Shown one piece after another: positions 45,783 through 57,163 of a stretch of DNA of 64,000 bases. The notes under the pieces are model-generated. The model saw nothing but the letters and a program-made list of their open reading frames with translations. It searched no databases and was not told the DNA's origin. The translations under genes were made by a program, and so were the position numbers. Every line of letters begins with the position of its first letter. Position 1 is the stretch's first letter. The DNA is from Nepenthes gracilis (taxonomy: Eukaryota > Streptophyta > Magnoliopsida > Caryophyllales > Nepenthaceae), in the NCBI GenBank assembly GCA_033239525.1, contig BSYO01000014.1, forward strand, positions 4,940,536 to 5,004,535. Direction: 5' to 3'.

Positions 45783-46729
45783 ATCATTGTTGATATCTCG
45801 TGAGTTTGGGATTCGGTTGAATCCAAAGTTATATTTTGTAGAATCCATGGATCGGATTTTACGTTATTCGGATTTGGTGGAATCTATGTTGTTTATTGAT
45901 ATTGATGTTCAGGTCGTTCACGCTGACATATAGATCGGGAAAATCCCCAATCATCGTTGATGTCGGATTCCAGGGGATTACCGTTGTTTATTGGCACTCC
46001 TATTGTTTTTGGATGTGCGGGTCTTGTGGGACCTATTTTGCCTAGAGTCGTGTTTACGACGTGTTGAAATTCGTCTCGGATATAGTAGATGGTTAGATTT
46101 ATATCTTGATAGTTTAATATCCGAGATTATTATTGTTATATACCGTTTTTTATTATTATCACTTGCTGGGCTTTGGCTCACCCTTGTGTTTTATTGGCTC
46201 CAGATTAGACAGGTTGACATCAAGATCAAGTAGATTACGTGACCTTTGGGTAGCCGTCAGATAGAAGTGATATCAGAGTTCGAGGCTCTTCGGACGGAGA
46301 TTTAAGATATTGGTAGTTTAGTTACCGTTCAATTTTTCTGAGATTTCTTTATGAGAATTGATATTATGGGACGTCGATGTCATTTATTCAAATTATTAGT
46401 CATTATTATGGATATTTATGTGATGATGCATTTATGATGGTTATGGATTTTGTCTTAAATGATATTATAGAATTCATTAAAATTATTTGATGTCACGTAA
46501 TTGATGATTTTGGACGATTCGAAAATTTCACCGTGACGGTCTGGGTCGGGTTTGGGGATCCGAGTTTGGGTCGTCACAGGCAGCTTCCCCTCAACTGGGA
46601 TCCCGGTGTTGGCTTCCGTAAGCCTGAATGACACCTTCCTCCGCCCCACTAAACTTGGAGTAAACCCACTCCCCTTCAGCTACTTATCTGCGAACTTGTC
46701 ATTCTCCCTTGCCTTCGCCTCTACCTCAG

Positions 46730-46915
46730 CTCCGCCGTTGACTCTGCTGGCTCTGCCGTTGGCCCTGCTAGTTTCACCGTTGGTCTTGCTCAGCTCCGCC
46801 CTTGGCCCTCCGCCATTGGCCCTACTGGCTCCACCCTTGACCCTACACAGCTCCGCCCTTGGCTCTGCACAGCTCCGTCCTTGGCCCTCTGCCGTTGGTT
46901 CTACCTGCCTCTCGG
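46730..46915. repeat. Minisatellite at the Copia deletion site
   Basis: About nine imperfect units of 18-24 bp built on gctccgcc-ttggccct and ctgccgttggccct. It lies where the coding region breaks off after the protease segment and before the remnant 3' end, so it probably formed at or after the internal deletion. Confidence 0.7.
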
Positions 46916-48300
46916 ACGTTCACTCCTGCCACTCAGGTGTCCTCTCCTGCCACCTTGACCACTGCCCCGTTTGGTCACCTTGGCATTTTCTTTGGCAGCG
47001 TAGGCCTTCATCAGATACCGCCCTGATGTCCTGCTTCCCCTTGCCATCACTGAAGCACCTTTGGTGAGCTTCCACTGGCTGTCGCCAAACGCCGTCCTGA
47101 AGCCTTGCTCATCCAGCTTCCCGACTGAAATCACATTCAACCTCAGATCTGGGGCATGTCGTACGCCTTTCAGCACGAGCTTGTTCCCGTTGCTTGTCCT
47201 CAAGCAAACATCCCCAATGCCAACAACCCTAGACGAGCCACCGTTACCCATCTTTAACACCCCGTGGCCAACGGGCGTGTAACTCGTGAAGTGGGACTTC
47301 CTCGGTGTCACATGGTGTGAGGCCCCACTGTCCATCACCCAACTCGTCTCTTGGCATGATTTGCTCCGTGCTTCCCCTGCATGGATGACCAGGAGGTCTT
47401 CACAGAGAGCAAAAGTCGCCTGATCATCAGCATGATCCCTTTTCTCCTGACTATCGCTTCTGCCCTCCTTGTCTTGCCTTCTCTGCGGACAGTCCTTCTT
47501 TATGTGGCCTTTCTTGCCACATAAGAAGCAGCTCCTGCTTTCAAGTTTGTTCCGGCTATTGCTCCTCTCCGTCCTACCACCTGGTCCTCGGTCAGATCTC
47601 CCTCGTCCCCGACTGTTGGTCGCCACCAGAACACCTTCCCGAGAGCTTGAGGCGTCACCGCTTTTCCTCCGCCTTGACTCGTTCATAAGCAGGGAAGCTA
47701 TGACCTCGTCCAGCTTCAACGTGTCCTTCCCAAACAGCAACGTCGTGACAATATGATCGTACGAGGCCGGCAAGGATGCAAGCAACACCAACGCTTTGTC
47801 TTCCTCCTTGATCTCCTCATCAAGAGCTGACATCTGCGTTACCAGCCGGTTGAACTCGTCCAAGTGCTTCTCAAAGCACTCCCCTTCAGACAACCGCAGG
47901 CCATAAAACTACTTTTTCATGTGAAGCCTGGTTGTCAAGGACTTGGACTTATACCGGCTCTCAAGCTTCTCCCAGACCTCTGCCGAGTCTGATAGACTGA
48001 GGACTTCCTGAAGTGTGTTGTCCGCCAAACACAACTTAATGGTACAGTTGGCAAGATCCCTCTTGTCCTGCCACTCGTCCTCGGTCAGGTTCTCATGCTT
48101 CTCATCCCTTTTCCAAAGAGCTTTTACCGTTCCTTCCCGAGTTAAAATATTCCTCACCCTTTCCTGCCAAAGGATGAAATTATTTTGCCCGTTGAACTGC
48201 TCCACACTGAAGGCATATTCCTCACCGATGACGCCATCCAACCGACGGTTCACGAACCTCTTTTTGATACCACTTGTTGGTGTCAGAAGAGACTTGACCG
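46901..48300 (-). pseudogene. Copia gag-protease remnant
   Basis: The gag begins just inside the primer site. An ATG near 48241 lies one frame off the main gag frame (EYAFSVEQFNGQNN, about 48215), so the start region is frameshifted. The UBN2-type capsid segment runs VRNILTREG, DLANCTIKLCLADN, EVWEKLESRYKSKSLTTRLH. An in-frame TAG at 47909-47911 follows HMKK. Beyond it the frame is open to 46901: CFLCGKKGHIKKDC zinc knuckle (47530-47489), protease with the active Asp in WVMDSGASHHVT (47332-47324), then the start of the pre-integrase region up to GRYLMKAYA. The open part then runs into basic, low-complexity sequence. In an intact relative this polyprotein packages and matures the particle. Confidence 0.85.
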
Positions 48301-48301
48301 T

Positions 48302-48313
48302 CTCTGATACCAC
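48302..48313 (-). promoter_or_regulatory. Copia primer binding site
   Basis: Minus-strand reading aagTGGTATCAGAG next to the LTR end CCGCCAACA. TGGTATCAGAG is complementary to the 3' end of initiator Met-tRNA. A second, partial copy (aagtggtatcaaaa) lies 37 bases further in, a small duplication. Confidence 0.8.
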
Positions 48314-48314
48314 T

Positions 48315-48783
48315 TGTTGGCGGGGCAAAAAGGTCGGTCGGACACAGTGACACACCATCACACCACGCCACACACAGTGTAAAAAAAGAACAGAAGAAAC
48401 ACACACAGATTTACGTGGAAACCCTAGAACCAAGGAAAAACCACGGGAGCAGAGTCGACAGTAAATCCACTATGTGAAAATAGATTTATAAACCTCCAAG
48501 ATGGAGTATCCGCTACACACCCGAGAATAACAAAGAAAAACCTATCCAGAGCAAACAAGAAAGCACCCTCTCGTTCTCACTCTCTGTTTTTCTTTCTTCC
48601 CCTTCTCACTGGTGGTGCACTCCTCTTTTGTTTCCTCACAACTCCTTTGCTCTCTCTTTTCTCCCTCTGTGTCCAGAGATCTGGGGCAATATTCCATATA
48701 TATGAAAAAGGGCACGATCTGTCCTTTCCAACAATAAGGATATGCTCTGTCCAAAATAAACCGCTCCTGCAAAACCGTCTGAG
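48315..48783 (-). repeat. Copia 5' LTR, truncated
   Basis: Matches 43158-43621 closely (atttacgtggaaaccctagaa and other stretches) but breaks off after aaccgtctgag. About 400 bp of U3 present in the other LTR are missing. Confidence 0.85.
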
Positions 48784-48789
48784 GTACAC

Positions 48790-49130
48790 GATCTCTGGCG
48801 GTTTTGCAGGAGCCGTATTTTTTGGACAGGGGAATATTCATATTGTTGGAAGGAATTGTTTCTGTCCTTTTATGTATTGTATATTGCTTCATATATCTTT
48901 TTGATGGGAGTAGTGTATTGTGGCATCAGTAGGTGAGAGAGTAAGAGAAAAAACCGTGAAGTAGTGCTCTTCGATTTCTTTTTGTTCACTACTGTTGTCT
49001 CCAAAAAATCTCATAGTGAAAAGTTTTCTGTGGACGATTGTCCCGTGATTTTTTCCTTGATTGAGAAGGGTTTTCCACGTAAAATTTCTTGTGTTCATTG
49101 TTCTTCTTCGTCCTCATTTCTTACTGTCCT
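48790..49130 (+). repeat. Inverted, diverged copy of the Copia LTR
   Basis: Reads in the direction opposite to the adjacent LTR: cggttttgcaggagcc, ttggacagg, attgttggaagg, then cccgtgattttttccttg and ggttttccacgtaaa match the minus-strand reading of 48783-48400. It abuts the truncated 5' LTR as a pseudo-palindrome, with 14 bp perfect arms at 48764-48777 and 48799-48812. It is more diverged than the two Copia LTRs are from each other, so it is an older LTR fragment of the same family. Confidence 0.7.
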
Positions 49131-50128
49131 ATCTAATTAGAAAAGTGGTCCGCCCTCTTTCCCAACATGGATGCGGGGCATTGAGGAATGCATCTTACCA
49201 GGCTGCTGTTGTAGAGATGCTGCTTTTGGCCGTTTATGCTATTCTCTTTCCAGGTTGAAGCATATTATGCTTGACTCTGAATTGCTACTTACCATCAGAT
49301 TGTGTGAATTTGGATTAAGCTGCTGATGCTAAGTGAAGAATGCCTCCTGTTGCAATATGCATTTTTGTTCTGCAACTATCTCCTGCTAGCTGGTATGCTG
49401 ATGCTGCTCGGTGGATTCAGGCAGCTGTGCTTTAACTGATATCCTGCCTCCCTAAATGGCGATGAAGATGTTGTAGAAGACCGAAGATGCAGATTTCAAC
49501 AATGACGCCCGGGGATTTTCTAGTGCCCAGATGGTCGCTGGATGTGTGATGCTACAGCAAAATCTGATGAATACTCTGCCCGTGGTCCAGTTTTGACTAT
49601 GGTTTTTTTTGTTTTGTGGTCGATGAAGCTTCACTTATACCCTGCCTTATCCCATTGGTCTGGAGGCGTTTTCCGACTCGGTTTTGCTGGTTATCAATAT
49701 TGTTGGAGCTGTATTTTGTTGAAGTAGCGAGTTGCCATCTATGGGGTCTCACTGCTTTCACGCTGAAGCATCTGATCCAGTTGCCATGCCGTCCAAGCTG
49801 GCCGGTGGAGATGCAGAAGTTAAAGTTTCCAGTGCTGTGTAAGTGCATTTGCTGTGATTTGCAAACGAGATGGCAGCCATTGGTTTCCTCCTTGTTTTTC
49901 AAAAAAATAAAAATAAAAATGAGAAGGCGGTATTACATGGTATTAAAGGGGCTGGCTGTCCTTATCCCTTCTTTTTAAACTATTCTTTATGTACCATACC
50001 CTTTGAAGGGTTCCTTTTGCCTTGGTAGATGGCGCTGATGGATGTAATTTCGTTTTTGTCGTTTCTATATGTTTTTATATTTTGGTATTGTGTCTAGCTC
50101 GTGTTGCTTGGGGTATGCCCTAGCGTCT

Positions 50129-50170
50129 GTGTTCTAAACCCAAGTCGAAAAAAACTTGGGGATAGAACAC
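50129..50170 (+). promoter_or_regulatory. Element B 3' tail hairpin
   Basis: Arms gtgttctaaacccaagt and acttggggatagaacac around cgaaaaaa, two mismatches. Preceded by cttggggtatgccctagcgt. Confidence 0.75.
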
Positions 50171-50248
50171 TGCTTTTGTATATTTTTTTCTTTCTCATTT
50201 ATAAAATTGCTTACTTACCAAAAAAAAAAAAAAAAACTTAATTGATAA

Positions 50249-50587
50249 GAGTATAATTCAATGTTAAAGGATTAAAATGCTAAAAATATAATTTTTAAAA
50301 TTAGAATATTATAAGATGATTTAAAAAATGTTAATTTTTTTTTTAAAAAGGTAAAAGGCTATGATGCTTTTTTAAGAAAATATTTAGAACTCAAAAGAAA
50401 AACAATAAAGAAAAACATGTAAAGAGTTAATTGCATATTAGGATTTAATTACATATTCGGTTTTCTGGATACTCTGCTGAAAACGGAGATAGAATTTTCC
50501 AATTGTAATTTTACCCAATTGAGTGGCTTAGTGGCAGGTTTCCATATAATTGATAAATCTGCCACCGCAGCGAGCCTTCTAAGAACT
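50249..50587. other. AT-rich spacer
   Basis: No certain gene. On the minus strand 50449-50587 stays open (WKPATKPLNWVKLQ), which faintly recalls the start of a LINE RNase H domain, but it is too short to support. Confidence 0.35.
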
Positions 50588-50598
50588 CCTATCTCCTC

Positions 50599-52278
50599 TT
50601 TTTTTTTTTTGGTAAGTAAGAAAAGTGCATTAAAATTAATAGAAATACAAAACAGTGTTCTGACTCTAAATATTTTTTTGACTTGAAGTAAGAACAAAGT
50701 CAATGGGGTATACCCCGATCCTCATGATCATGTTATGAAAACAAAAAGACTTTACAACTACAACAATAAACAGTATACTAATCAGCCTATGTAAATAAAA
50801 ATATATGATTTACTAAGGAAACAATGCATTGCAACCTTGGACGCCATGCAGCAAAAATTTGCTCCTCCAAACCGTCAAACAGATGACCGGTACAACAAGC
50901 CTGCCTGGAGGAACGCAGCATTGATCACAGGAGATTTAACAGCATCTCACACCAGCTGAACCAGCAAGCTTCATAACCAATCAGACTTCAGCTCCTCGGC
51001 AGTGCACTCCGTAATTGGCTACTCGCTACTCCAGTCAGGAAAAGCGTCCAGCGCTGCATCACTGCCATTAGAACCATACTGGTCAAAAGAAGATTTAGCC
51101 AAACCGGGATTCGTTGGTCTGAATCAGAAACCGGCGCCTGATTTTCTTGGACATACTCTCCATGATGGCTCGAGCAGAAGACTACATAACACCACCTGGC
51201 CGCAACCGCAAGGGGCCAGCACAGGAACTGCAGTACCATTCTCAAAACCCAGAAAAGAACAGCAAACCACCAGAATACAGAAATAGCGACAGTCCTGCGC
51301 CAAACCCATCCCCTTCAAAAACATCAGCAAGCAGAAAAAAACCAACATATTGGGAGGAAATCAAAAACATTCAATAATCAATCTTCACAGCACAGGACCA
51401 GGAACCCGCCTCCTTCCAGCAGCTGCTCCTTCATTCAGATTAAAACCAGGTGCCAGGCTTCTCACCTCATCATGCAATTACCAGCTGCAATCCACACCCA
51501 GACCTTCATCTGGTGGTCCAAGTTACCGGCAGTGACAACTCCATGAAATGGCTACATCCAGCAAGCTACCAAACCCTCCAGCAACTTCGGTTCAGCATGT
51601 CACTTAATCGTCATATAGCATATATATGGGAAACAGCTACAGCAATCAACACACCCAAATGAACTGCACCATAACCTTCCGGCACAAAGCACCAGCACAA
51701 CTAAGGACTTTTCAACCAGATTAAGTCGTCACTGCCAAATCAGCACACGGCCCCAACCACTTCAGTAGCTTATGAAACTACTGCAGTATGGACCAGCCGC
51801 CCGACATTGCCAAACAAATCAGCAAAATAAATCAGGGTATGCATTCGGGACAGCAACATCAAGTTTCATATCGCCCAATGGAAAAAGCATCAGCATCAGC
51901 ATGGAGAGGAAATCAGACCCACAGCCAGAAACCCAATGCATTTATCAATATCACAGTGCTACATCCATAACAGCAGAGGAACCCCAACCGAGCACAGCAG
52001 AATAGAAAGACTATACTCTCTTACTCCCTTTTTTTTTTATGGGTATATATATAAATATATAAATAACAAAATTTTTTTTTAGAAAGGAAAATAAATACAG
52101 AAAAGAATGATTTTCCAGAGAAGAGAAGACGAAGAGAAAGTACCAGCTAAGATAAAAAAAAACAACGAGCCAAAAGGAAACGACCACGTCGGATCAAACC
52201 CTAGAAGGGGGAAGCAAAAAGGCCGAAGCCAAATATACAGAATGGAGCCCAAAGATTGATAGTTTTCCTACGGGAAAA
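50599..52278 (-). mobile_element. Element M: ORF-less LINE-family element, 1.7 kb
   Basis: The minus-strand 3' end is a T-run at 50599-50609 followed by the tail hairpin (50655-50697). Near-identical flanks are cctatctcctc (50588-50598) and cctacctcctc (52279-52289), 10 of 11. The body is rich in cagca and ccagc words with no reading frame of note. The left-hand tail is certain; the right border rests on the imperfect duplication. Confidence 0.6.
50655..50697 (-). promoter_or_regulatory. Element M 3' tail hairpin
   Basis: Plus-strand reading gtgttctgactctaaat, loop, acttgaagtaagaacaaa, partly decayed. Next to ggggtataccccgatcc. Confidence 0.6.
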
Positions 52279-52661
52279 CCTACCTCCTCCATTTGTTCCT
52301 AGTGGCGGTCTGACAGGAGAGTAAGTGAGGTGCATTCCAATCATGCTCAGGAAGGGGCGCTTCAGGTTACCACACCTCCAGAGTAAGCTGGAACCTGGAA
52401 ATAAGCCAAATCCAAGAGATATTGAAAATCCAAGAACCCTAGGGGTTCCTTAGGCAAAAGTATCAGCCGGTCGTAGCTCCATTCCTAATCACTACTTTCC
52501 GAATGGTATGGCCCTTGTTTGCCAGTTTGTTGAGTATTTACTGGGATGGCTCTTCGCCTGTTTATAAAAAAAAAATTGACAGGGATGGTATTCAGGGATG
52601 GAATCCCTGGTATGCGTTTTGCGGCTGACAAAGATGGAATGCAAGGGATAGGTTTTCGGAT

Positions 52662-54919
52662 GGTTCGTTGTTCTGTTTTTCTTTCGATTCTTGGGTTACT
52701 TAGGTTGCCTGGTTTTGTCCCCTACCTCAACATTGTCTTACCTCCCAAAAAAAAAAAAAATCTGTAGATTATGCCTTCTGCAGTGACCGGCGTTCTTGCC
52801 TGAGGTTCTGTTTTTCTGCGCTGTGATCGTGGGTGCTGCCTATCGGGTGACTTGGATTTCCGGTGTTGGATTCGTTCTGTTGTTGGGTGGAATGCATTGA
52901 GTGGTATTGAATTCTTGGAACTGCTGGAATCCTGGTCTATGGATCGGATGATGATGCTGCCTTGTTGTGGTGTGATGGCATCCTGTGCTTGATCGTGATG
53001 TGGGGTTGATCTGATGTTATGAGGTTTCTGATATGGAACCTGGGGTTGTAGAAGTTGTTGTAAATGGTTTGCCTGGTCGTGGAATGCGGTTTGTTTTTGC
53101 TACATTGTTTTGATCTGATGGGGCTGTAGTTTGGATGCATTTGCATTGGCGTAGCTTTATGTGGGTGTTGGTGCTGATTTCATTCTTTTTCGGCTGTGTG
53201 TTGGATTTTTTGAATGATGAGCTAATGTATTGTGAACACTGCCTATGGATTCTTTGTCGTGAAGGCTGGATGGCATGGTTCAAGAATCGGGCTTGGGGGA
53301 ATGTTTTGTTGGTTTCTTGATGTACAAAAGTCGATCTCGATGTTTCTCTCGTTTAGTATGTGGCCTTGCTTGGGGCTGGATGGTTTTGCCACATTTATGA
53401 TGCTTTTCGCGAGTCTCTAGGTGGAGTGGTGGGATTGAATTTAGTTCTTTGATGATGTTTGAATCTCCCTTGCCGCCATCGGTATTTGGTGATGCAGATG
53501 TTTGATCTTTGGTTGATGGATGAAGCTTGTATTCTTTGGTCCGGGCTATCATTCTTGGTGTGGCTGTATGCTTCCTTGAAGCTTGGATTGTCACGCCATG
53601 GTATTTAGCATGCTCATTACGTGGAGATGTGTTGCGGGTGTATGATCTTTGATGCCTTTCTGGTTTGCGGTGTCTCGCGCGTCTTTGAAGAAAGGTGAAC
53701 TTCTGTCCTATGGGATTCCATGGCCGCCATGATGACACGATTGTCTGATATTGACCCACGAGGCCTCCGGCCATTGGCCGGAGGAACTTCTTCGTTGTTG
53801 GGGTTTGGGTGCTGCGGTTGTAGATGTCTCGGTGTTTGCGAGGTGCAGGTCCGTAGCCATCCAATCGTCTTTGGTGTTGGCGGTTTGACCCATTGCTTGG
53901 GTTCCTCAATGCTGGTTCGGATGTTGGATATGCGGGGATTGAAGAGGGGCTTGGCCGCAAAGATCGCGATACTAGATGCTTCATTAAGATGAAGCCTTAG
54001 TATTCTTTGTCTTAGGGCTTAATTCATTGGGCGGATGAGAACTTTTGTGATGCACTATTTCACAAAGAAATGTAACGAGAATGCCTATTCGTGAGTCTTT
54101 TTGCTCTTCGCTTGATTGTGTTTTTCTTTGGCAGCTTTGGATTTAAGTTCGTTTGTCCATTGCTTTATTGGTAATCGGAGGTTGCTGGCGATATTGAAGA
54201 AGTTGGGGGCTAGATGCTAATGACCATACACACTGTATTCTTTACCAAGCGTGGATTAATTGAATTGCAGCCACATTGTTACGGCTCGCCAAAGATGCTA
54301 TTTTACTCGTTGCCTTTTTAATTGGGTTATCTCGACGTGGAAACATGCCGTGGCATTTTGGCGTGGAATCTTGGCTGCCTTGCTTCATTCCAGCCGAGTC
54401 GCCTTGAGGTGGAGGAGCATTGATATCGCCCTTGATCTTTCCTTGGCCGACGGGTCCCGATTTCCAAGCTGTTGGACTTTCCCCGCTCTCTGTATATTCT
54501 TAATGCTTCTTGCCAATTTCTGCGTGGGGATGATAGATCCGAGTTGATGGATTTGTTTCTTGGGGCCTTGCTGCTTGTTGGACCGGTGTGCCCATGGTTA
54601 TATGTTGGATGCGAGATGCAGTTGTCTGATGTATATGACATTGCATTTCCAGTTACTCTTTTGGTTTGAGTTGATGACTGTTAGGCTGATCTAGTCTTCT
54701 GATCTTGTACCTGTTTTTTTGGATAGATTTCAGTTTCTGTTGAGTCTATCGTTAGGTGTCCTCATTGAGATCTTTTGTTCCTCTGATGTACCACTTGCTC
54801 GGGGCATGCCATAGCGTTTATGTTTTATCTTCAAGTCAAAACACTTGGAGATAAAACATAAATTTTGTAATTTTTTTCCCTTTAATCCAAAATACTTACT
54901 TACCAAAAAAAAAAAAAAA
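52662..54919 (+). mobile_element. Element C: ORF-less LINE-family element, 2258 bp
   Basis: Flanked by gttttcggat (52652-52661 and 54920-54929, 10 bp perfect). The body is non-coding, with an internal A-run at about 52747-52760. The tail has cttgctcggggcatgcc, hairpin 54818-54863 and cttaccaaaa. It lies in the gggatgg block of F. The long minus-strand frame at 53280-53984 has no family resemblance and runs against the element. Confidence 0.85.
54818..54863 (+). promoter_or_regulatory. Element C 3' tail hairpin
   Basis: Arms tttatgttttatcttcaag and cttggagataaaacataaa, 18 of 19 pairs with one G-U, loop tcaaaaca. The best stem in the window, and its sequence differs at many positions from those of B, E and F. 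Confidence 0.8.
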
Positions 54920-55399
54920 GTTTTCGGATAGAATGTCAGGGATGAAAATTCCAGGGATGGATCGTCTAGGTATGGTAATGCCAGTATGTACCCTTTAGCC
55001 GGTTTGGTTGAGTTGGCCGGTTAGGTGCCTTTTGCCTGGTTGTTCTTTGCCTAGTATGGTGTTCTGCCGGTTGGTGTCATGCCGTTGTGATTCATTTGCC
55101 TTGTATTTCCGGTTGAATTTGAGGTTTTCCTTCTTGGAGTGCAGTTGCTTGTCATGCTAGGATAGTTGGCTTTGTTTGGTTTGGAATGGCCAGGTTGCCT
55201 TTATACCTGTATGACAAGCCCTTTGGGATTTTCAGGTTTGGCTTTTTGCTGAGATGGATTGGCTCTAGGTGGCGGTGTGCCTTTTTGCATGGTATGCACC
55301 AAAGAATATAAGCTGACAGAGATGGATTGTCAGGGATGGGATTTTCATAAGGAATACCAGGGATGGGATTTCCTCATGGTTTTGAAGTGTCCAAATTAA

Positions 55400-56036
55400 T
55401 TGAGAATATGCCCAATTATCCCCCTAATCCCACTCATAAAGACTGTCAAATGGCAGGCTAATAAAGATGGAAAATTTTCTACCCGATCAACCTACTATAT
55501 TCTTCATCCTCCTCGTGCGGAAGTCTTTTGGGCTTCCCTAATTTGGGGCCCCTCTTACATCCCGGCCCATGCATTCATTTTTTGGTTAGCCATTTGTCGA
55601 AGGTTGAGCACCACTGATTGCATCAAAGGCATCCCTAATCTCTCACCTTTTTGCATGTTGTGACAAAATGAACTTGAAAACCATGATCACCTTTTCTTTA
55701 ACTGCCTTTTTTCTAAAGACCTATGACATTTGATACATTGCTGTGTTGGCCTTCAATGACCTTACACTGATTGAAACCAGAACATTATTTGGGCCTCTTC
55801 TAAATGGAAAGGCAATAATTTCAAAGCTACATCCTTCCGCCTTACCCTTGCAGCTATTGTGTATTATATCTGGAAGGAGCGGAATCACCGAACTTTTCAA
55901 TCTTCTCATTCCCATGCTTCCGCTAATCTGTTCACTCAAATCTTAGACGTTATTCATAACCGTCTGAAAGCTCTCCTTAGTGCCTCTTCTATGGCAGACA
56001 AAATATCTTTAGACCGCTGGAATTTATCTACCATAT
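55400..56036 (+). pseudogene. Element D ORF2 C-terminal zinc-binding domain
   Basis: The reverse-transcriptase zinc-binding domain (zf-RVT) at the C-terminus of plant LINE ORF2: VKWQANKDGKFSTRSTYYIL, then FWASLIWGPSYIPAHAFIFW with LAICRRLST, a frameshift near 55660 inside the Cys-x2-Cys stretch, DHLFFNC, and at the end AAIVYYIWKERNHRTF and SLDRWNLSTI before the stop at 56034-56036. Only this domain is present because the element is 5'-truncated. Its link to a type II tail shows that type II tails also belong to ORF2-bearing LINEs. Confidence 0.85.
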
Positions 56037-56720
56037 AAAAAAAAAATCTTTGGATGCCACTTGCCAGATTTGCAATTTTGTCTTATTTTGACGGTATGGC
56101 TTGTTGGGCTCCTTGCCACTTTGTTCCTTGGTGGTTGTACTGTCTTTCCGCTATGTAGCAAAGATCGGATTCGAAAAATATTGGTTTCTTTTGGTAGGTT
56201 GTAAAAAAAAAAACACTCTTTGCCCGGTCATCCTCTTTCATGGTTAACTTGATGTTCATTGGCCGTTTATTTATGGCCTCTTCTACATCACAGCTCAATG
56301 GTTCGTGGTGGTTGTTGGTTTGGCATCATGCTGATGTGGCCCAATGATCCTTTTGCCCGGATTAGATGATCTACGTGTTCGGTATGCTGTTTGCTGGACG
56401 TTCTTTGCTATTGCCGCATTTGCCCGTATCATGCTGATGTTGCTGATTTACTAAAATACCACTGATAGCCGTTTGTTTCTTGGTGATGTTCAGATCATTC
56501 CTAGCGTCCTTGTTCTACGCCTTACTTACCAAAAAAAAAAAAAACTTGTGTGACGAGGTTTGCACGTGTATACAGCCTTACGGCAATGGGAGATTTTTGC
56601 TTCTGACTGAGCGGCAAATGGCCGAGCGGTATTTGACCAGGATCCATTTTGGCCGGGATGGTCGAATTGCCTGAGATTCTGTTGACGAGTTGCTTCTTCC
56701 TAGGTGATGAAGATGAGTCT

Positions 56721-56872
56721 GAGATGCTTTCTACCCAATACGCCAAGGGCCGAGATGCTGATGATTAGCCGAGGTCTCTTTGCTCTCCATGAGGCCGAGA
56801 TGCTTTCTACCCAATAAGCTAAGGGCTGAGATGCTGATAACTAGCCGAGGTCTCTTTGCTCTCCTACTTTCT
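56721..56872 (+). repeat. 76 bp tandem duplication in element D
   Basis: Two units starting gagatgctttctacccaata at 56721 and 56797, each with gccgaggtctctttgctctc. About 90 percent alike. Non-coding. Confidence 0.85.
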
Positions 56873-57163
56873 GTTCTTGAGATGCAATCCGCAGTGGACT
56901 TGCTAATGGTCGGGACTTGCTGCTACTGTACAAGAAGTCCTTTTAGGATTTCTGTTGCCCTTTGGGCTATTGCTTACTCTTAAATTGGAATGATGAAACC
57001 TTGGTCGTTTTCTTTCCTTTGAACTCTTATTTCGGTCTCATGTTTTGGCTGGTCCTTTGACTTTAGACCTTTGGCGGATGTAATTCTGTTTACTCTATTG
57101 TTTCTTTACTTTATTTTGGTTTTGTGACATGTTTCACGAAACTCGGGATATGCCCTAGCGTCT

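Larger units (their letters stand above)
44098..46578. mobile_element. Solo LTR of a Gypsy-type element, 2481 bp
   Basis: Begins TGTAACATCCCGAAAG, ends GGGTCGTCACA, and is flanked by the 5 bp duplication ggcag (44093-44097 and 46579-46583). TGTAACATCCCG...CGTCACA ends are common in long plant Gypsy LTRs such as those of chromoviruses, but the lineage is not proven. It contains a TATA box in ggctatataaagaaagg (about 44696), AT and TAA microsatellites, a GA-rich tract, a GC-rich gccgccgtcg block (44750-45060) and a direct repeat. It most likely arose by recombination between two LTRs after insertion into the Copia element. Confidence 0.85.
43158..48783 (-). mobile_element. Ty1/Copia element, internally deleted, minus strand
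   Basis: In element order: 5' LTR 48783-48315 (truncated), Met-tRNA primer site at about 48313-48302, gag and protease 48300-46901, then a minisatellite and a short 3' end (about 46900-46584 and 44093-44039), polypurine tract, and 3' LTR 44024-43158. Integrase, reverse transcriptase and RNase H are missing. The paired LTR parts are about 93 percent alike. A 2.48 kb solo LTR interrupts it at 44098-46578. It could only have moved with proteins from an autonomous relative, and now carries stops. Confidence 0.85.
42795..50236 (+). mobile_element. Element B: ORF-less LINE-family element interrupted by Copia
   Basis: The right end is a type II tail and poly(A) ending at 50236, followed at once by cttaattgataa (50237-50248). 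The same 12 bases occur at 42783-42794, so I take 42795 as the left end. The Copia element (43158-48783) and an inverted LTR-like segment (to about 49130) lie between the two parts of B. The right part (about 49140-50236) is non-coding with recurring gctgatgct words. The 42795-42960 part has a possible RNA polymerase III B-box (ggttcaagaattc at about 42838) and ends in A-rich sequence, so it may instead be a separate SINE. Confidence 0.55.

Noticed and set aside
50449..50587. Possible RNase H start (KPLNWVKLQ) on the minus strand
   Set aside because: One short motif only, with no catalytic Asp or Glu block following.
53280..53984. 234-codon minus-strand frame
   Set aside because: Lies antisense in the non-coding body of element C, has no family resemblance, and its composition follows the local T/G-rich plus strand.
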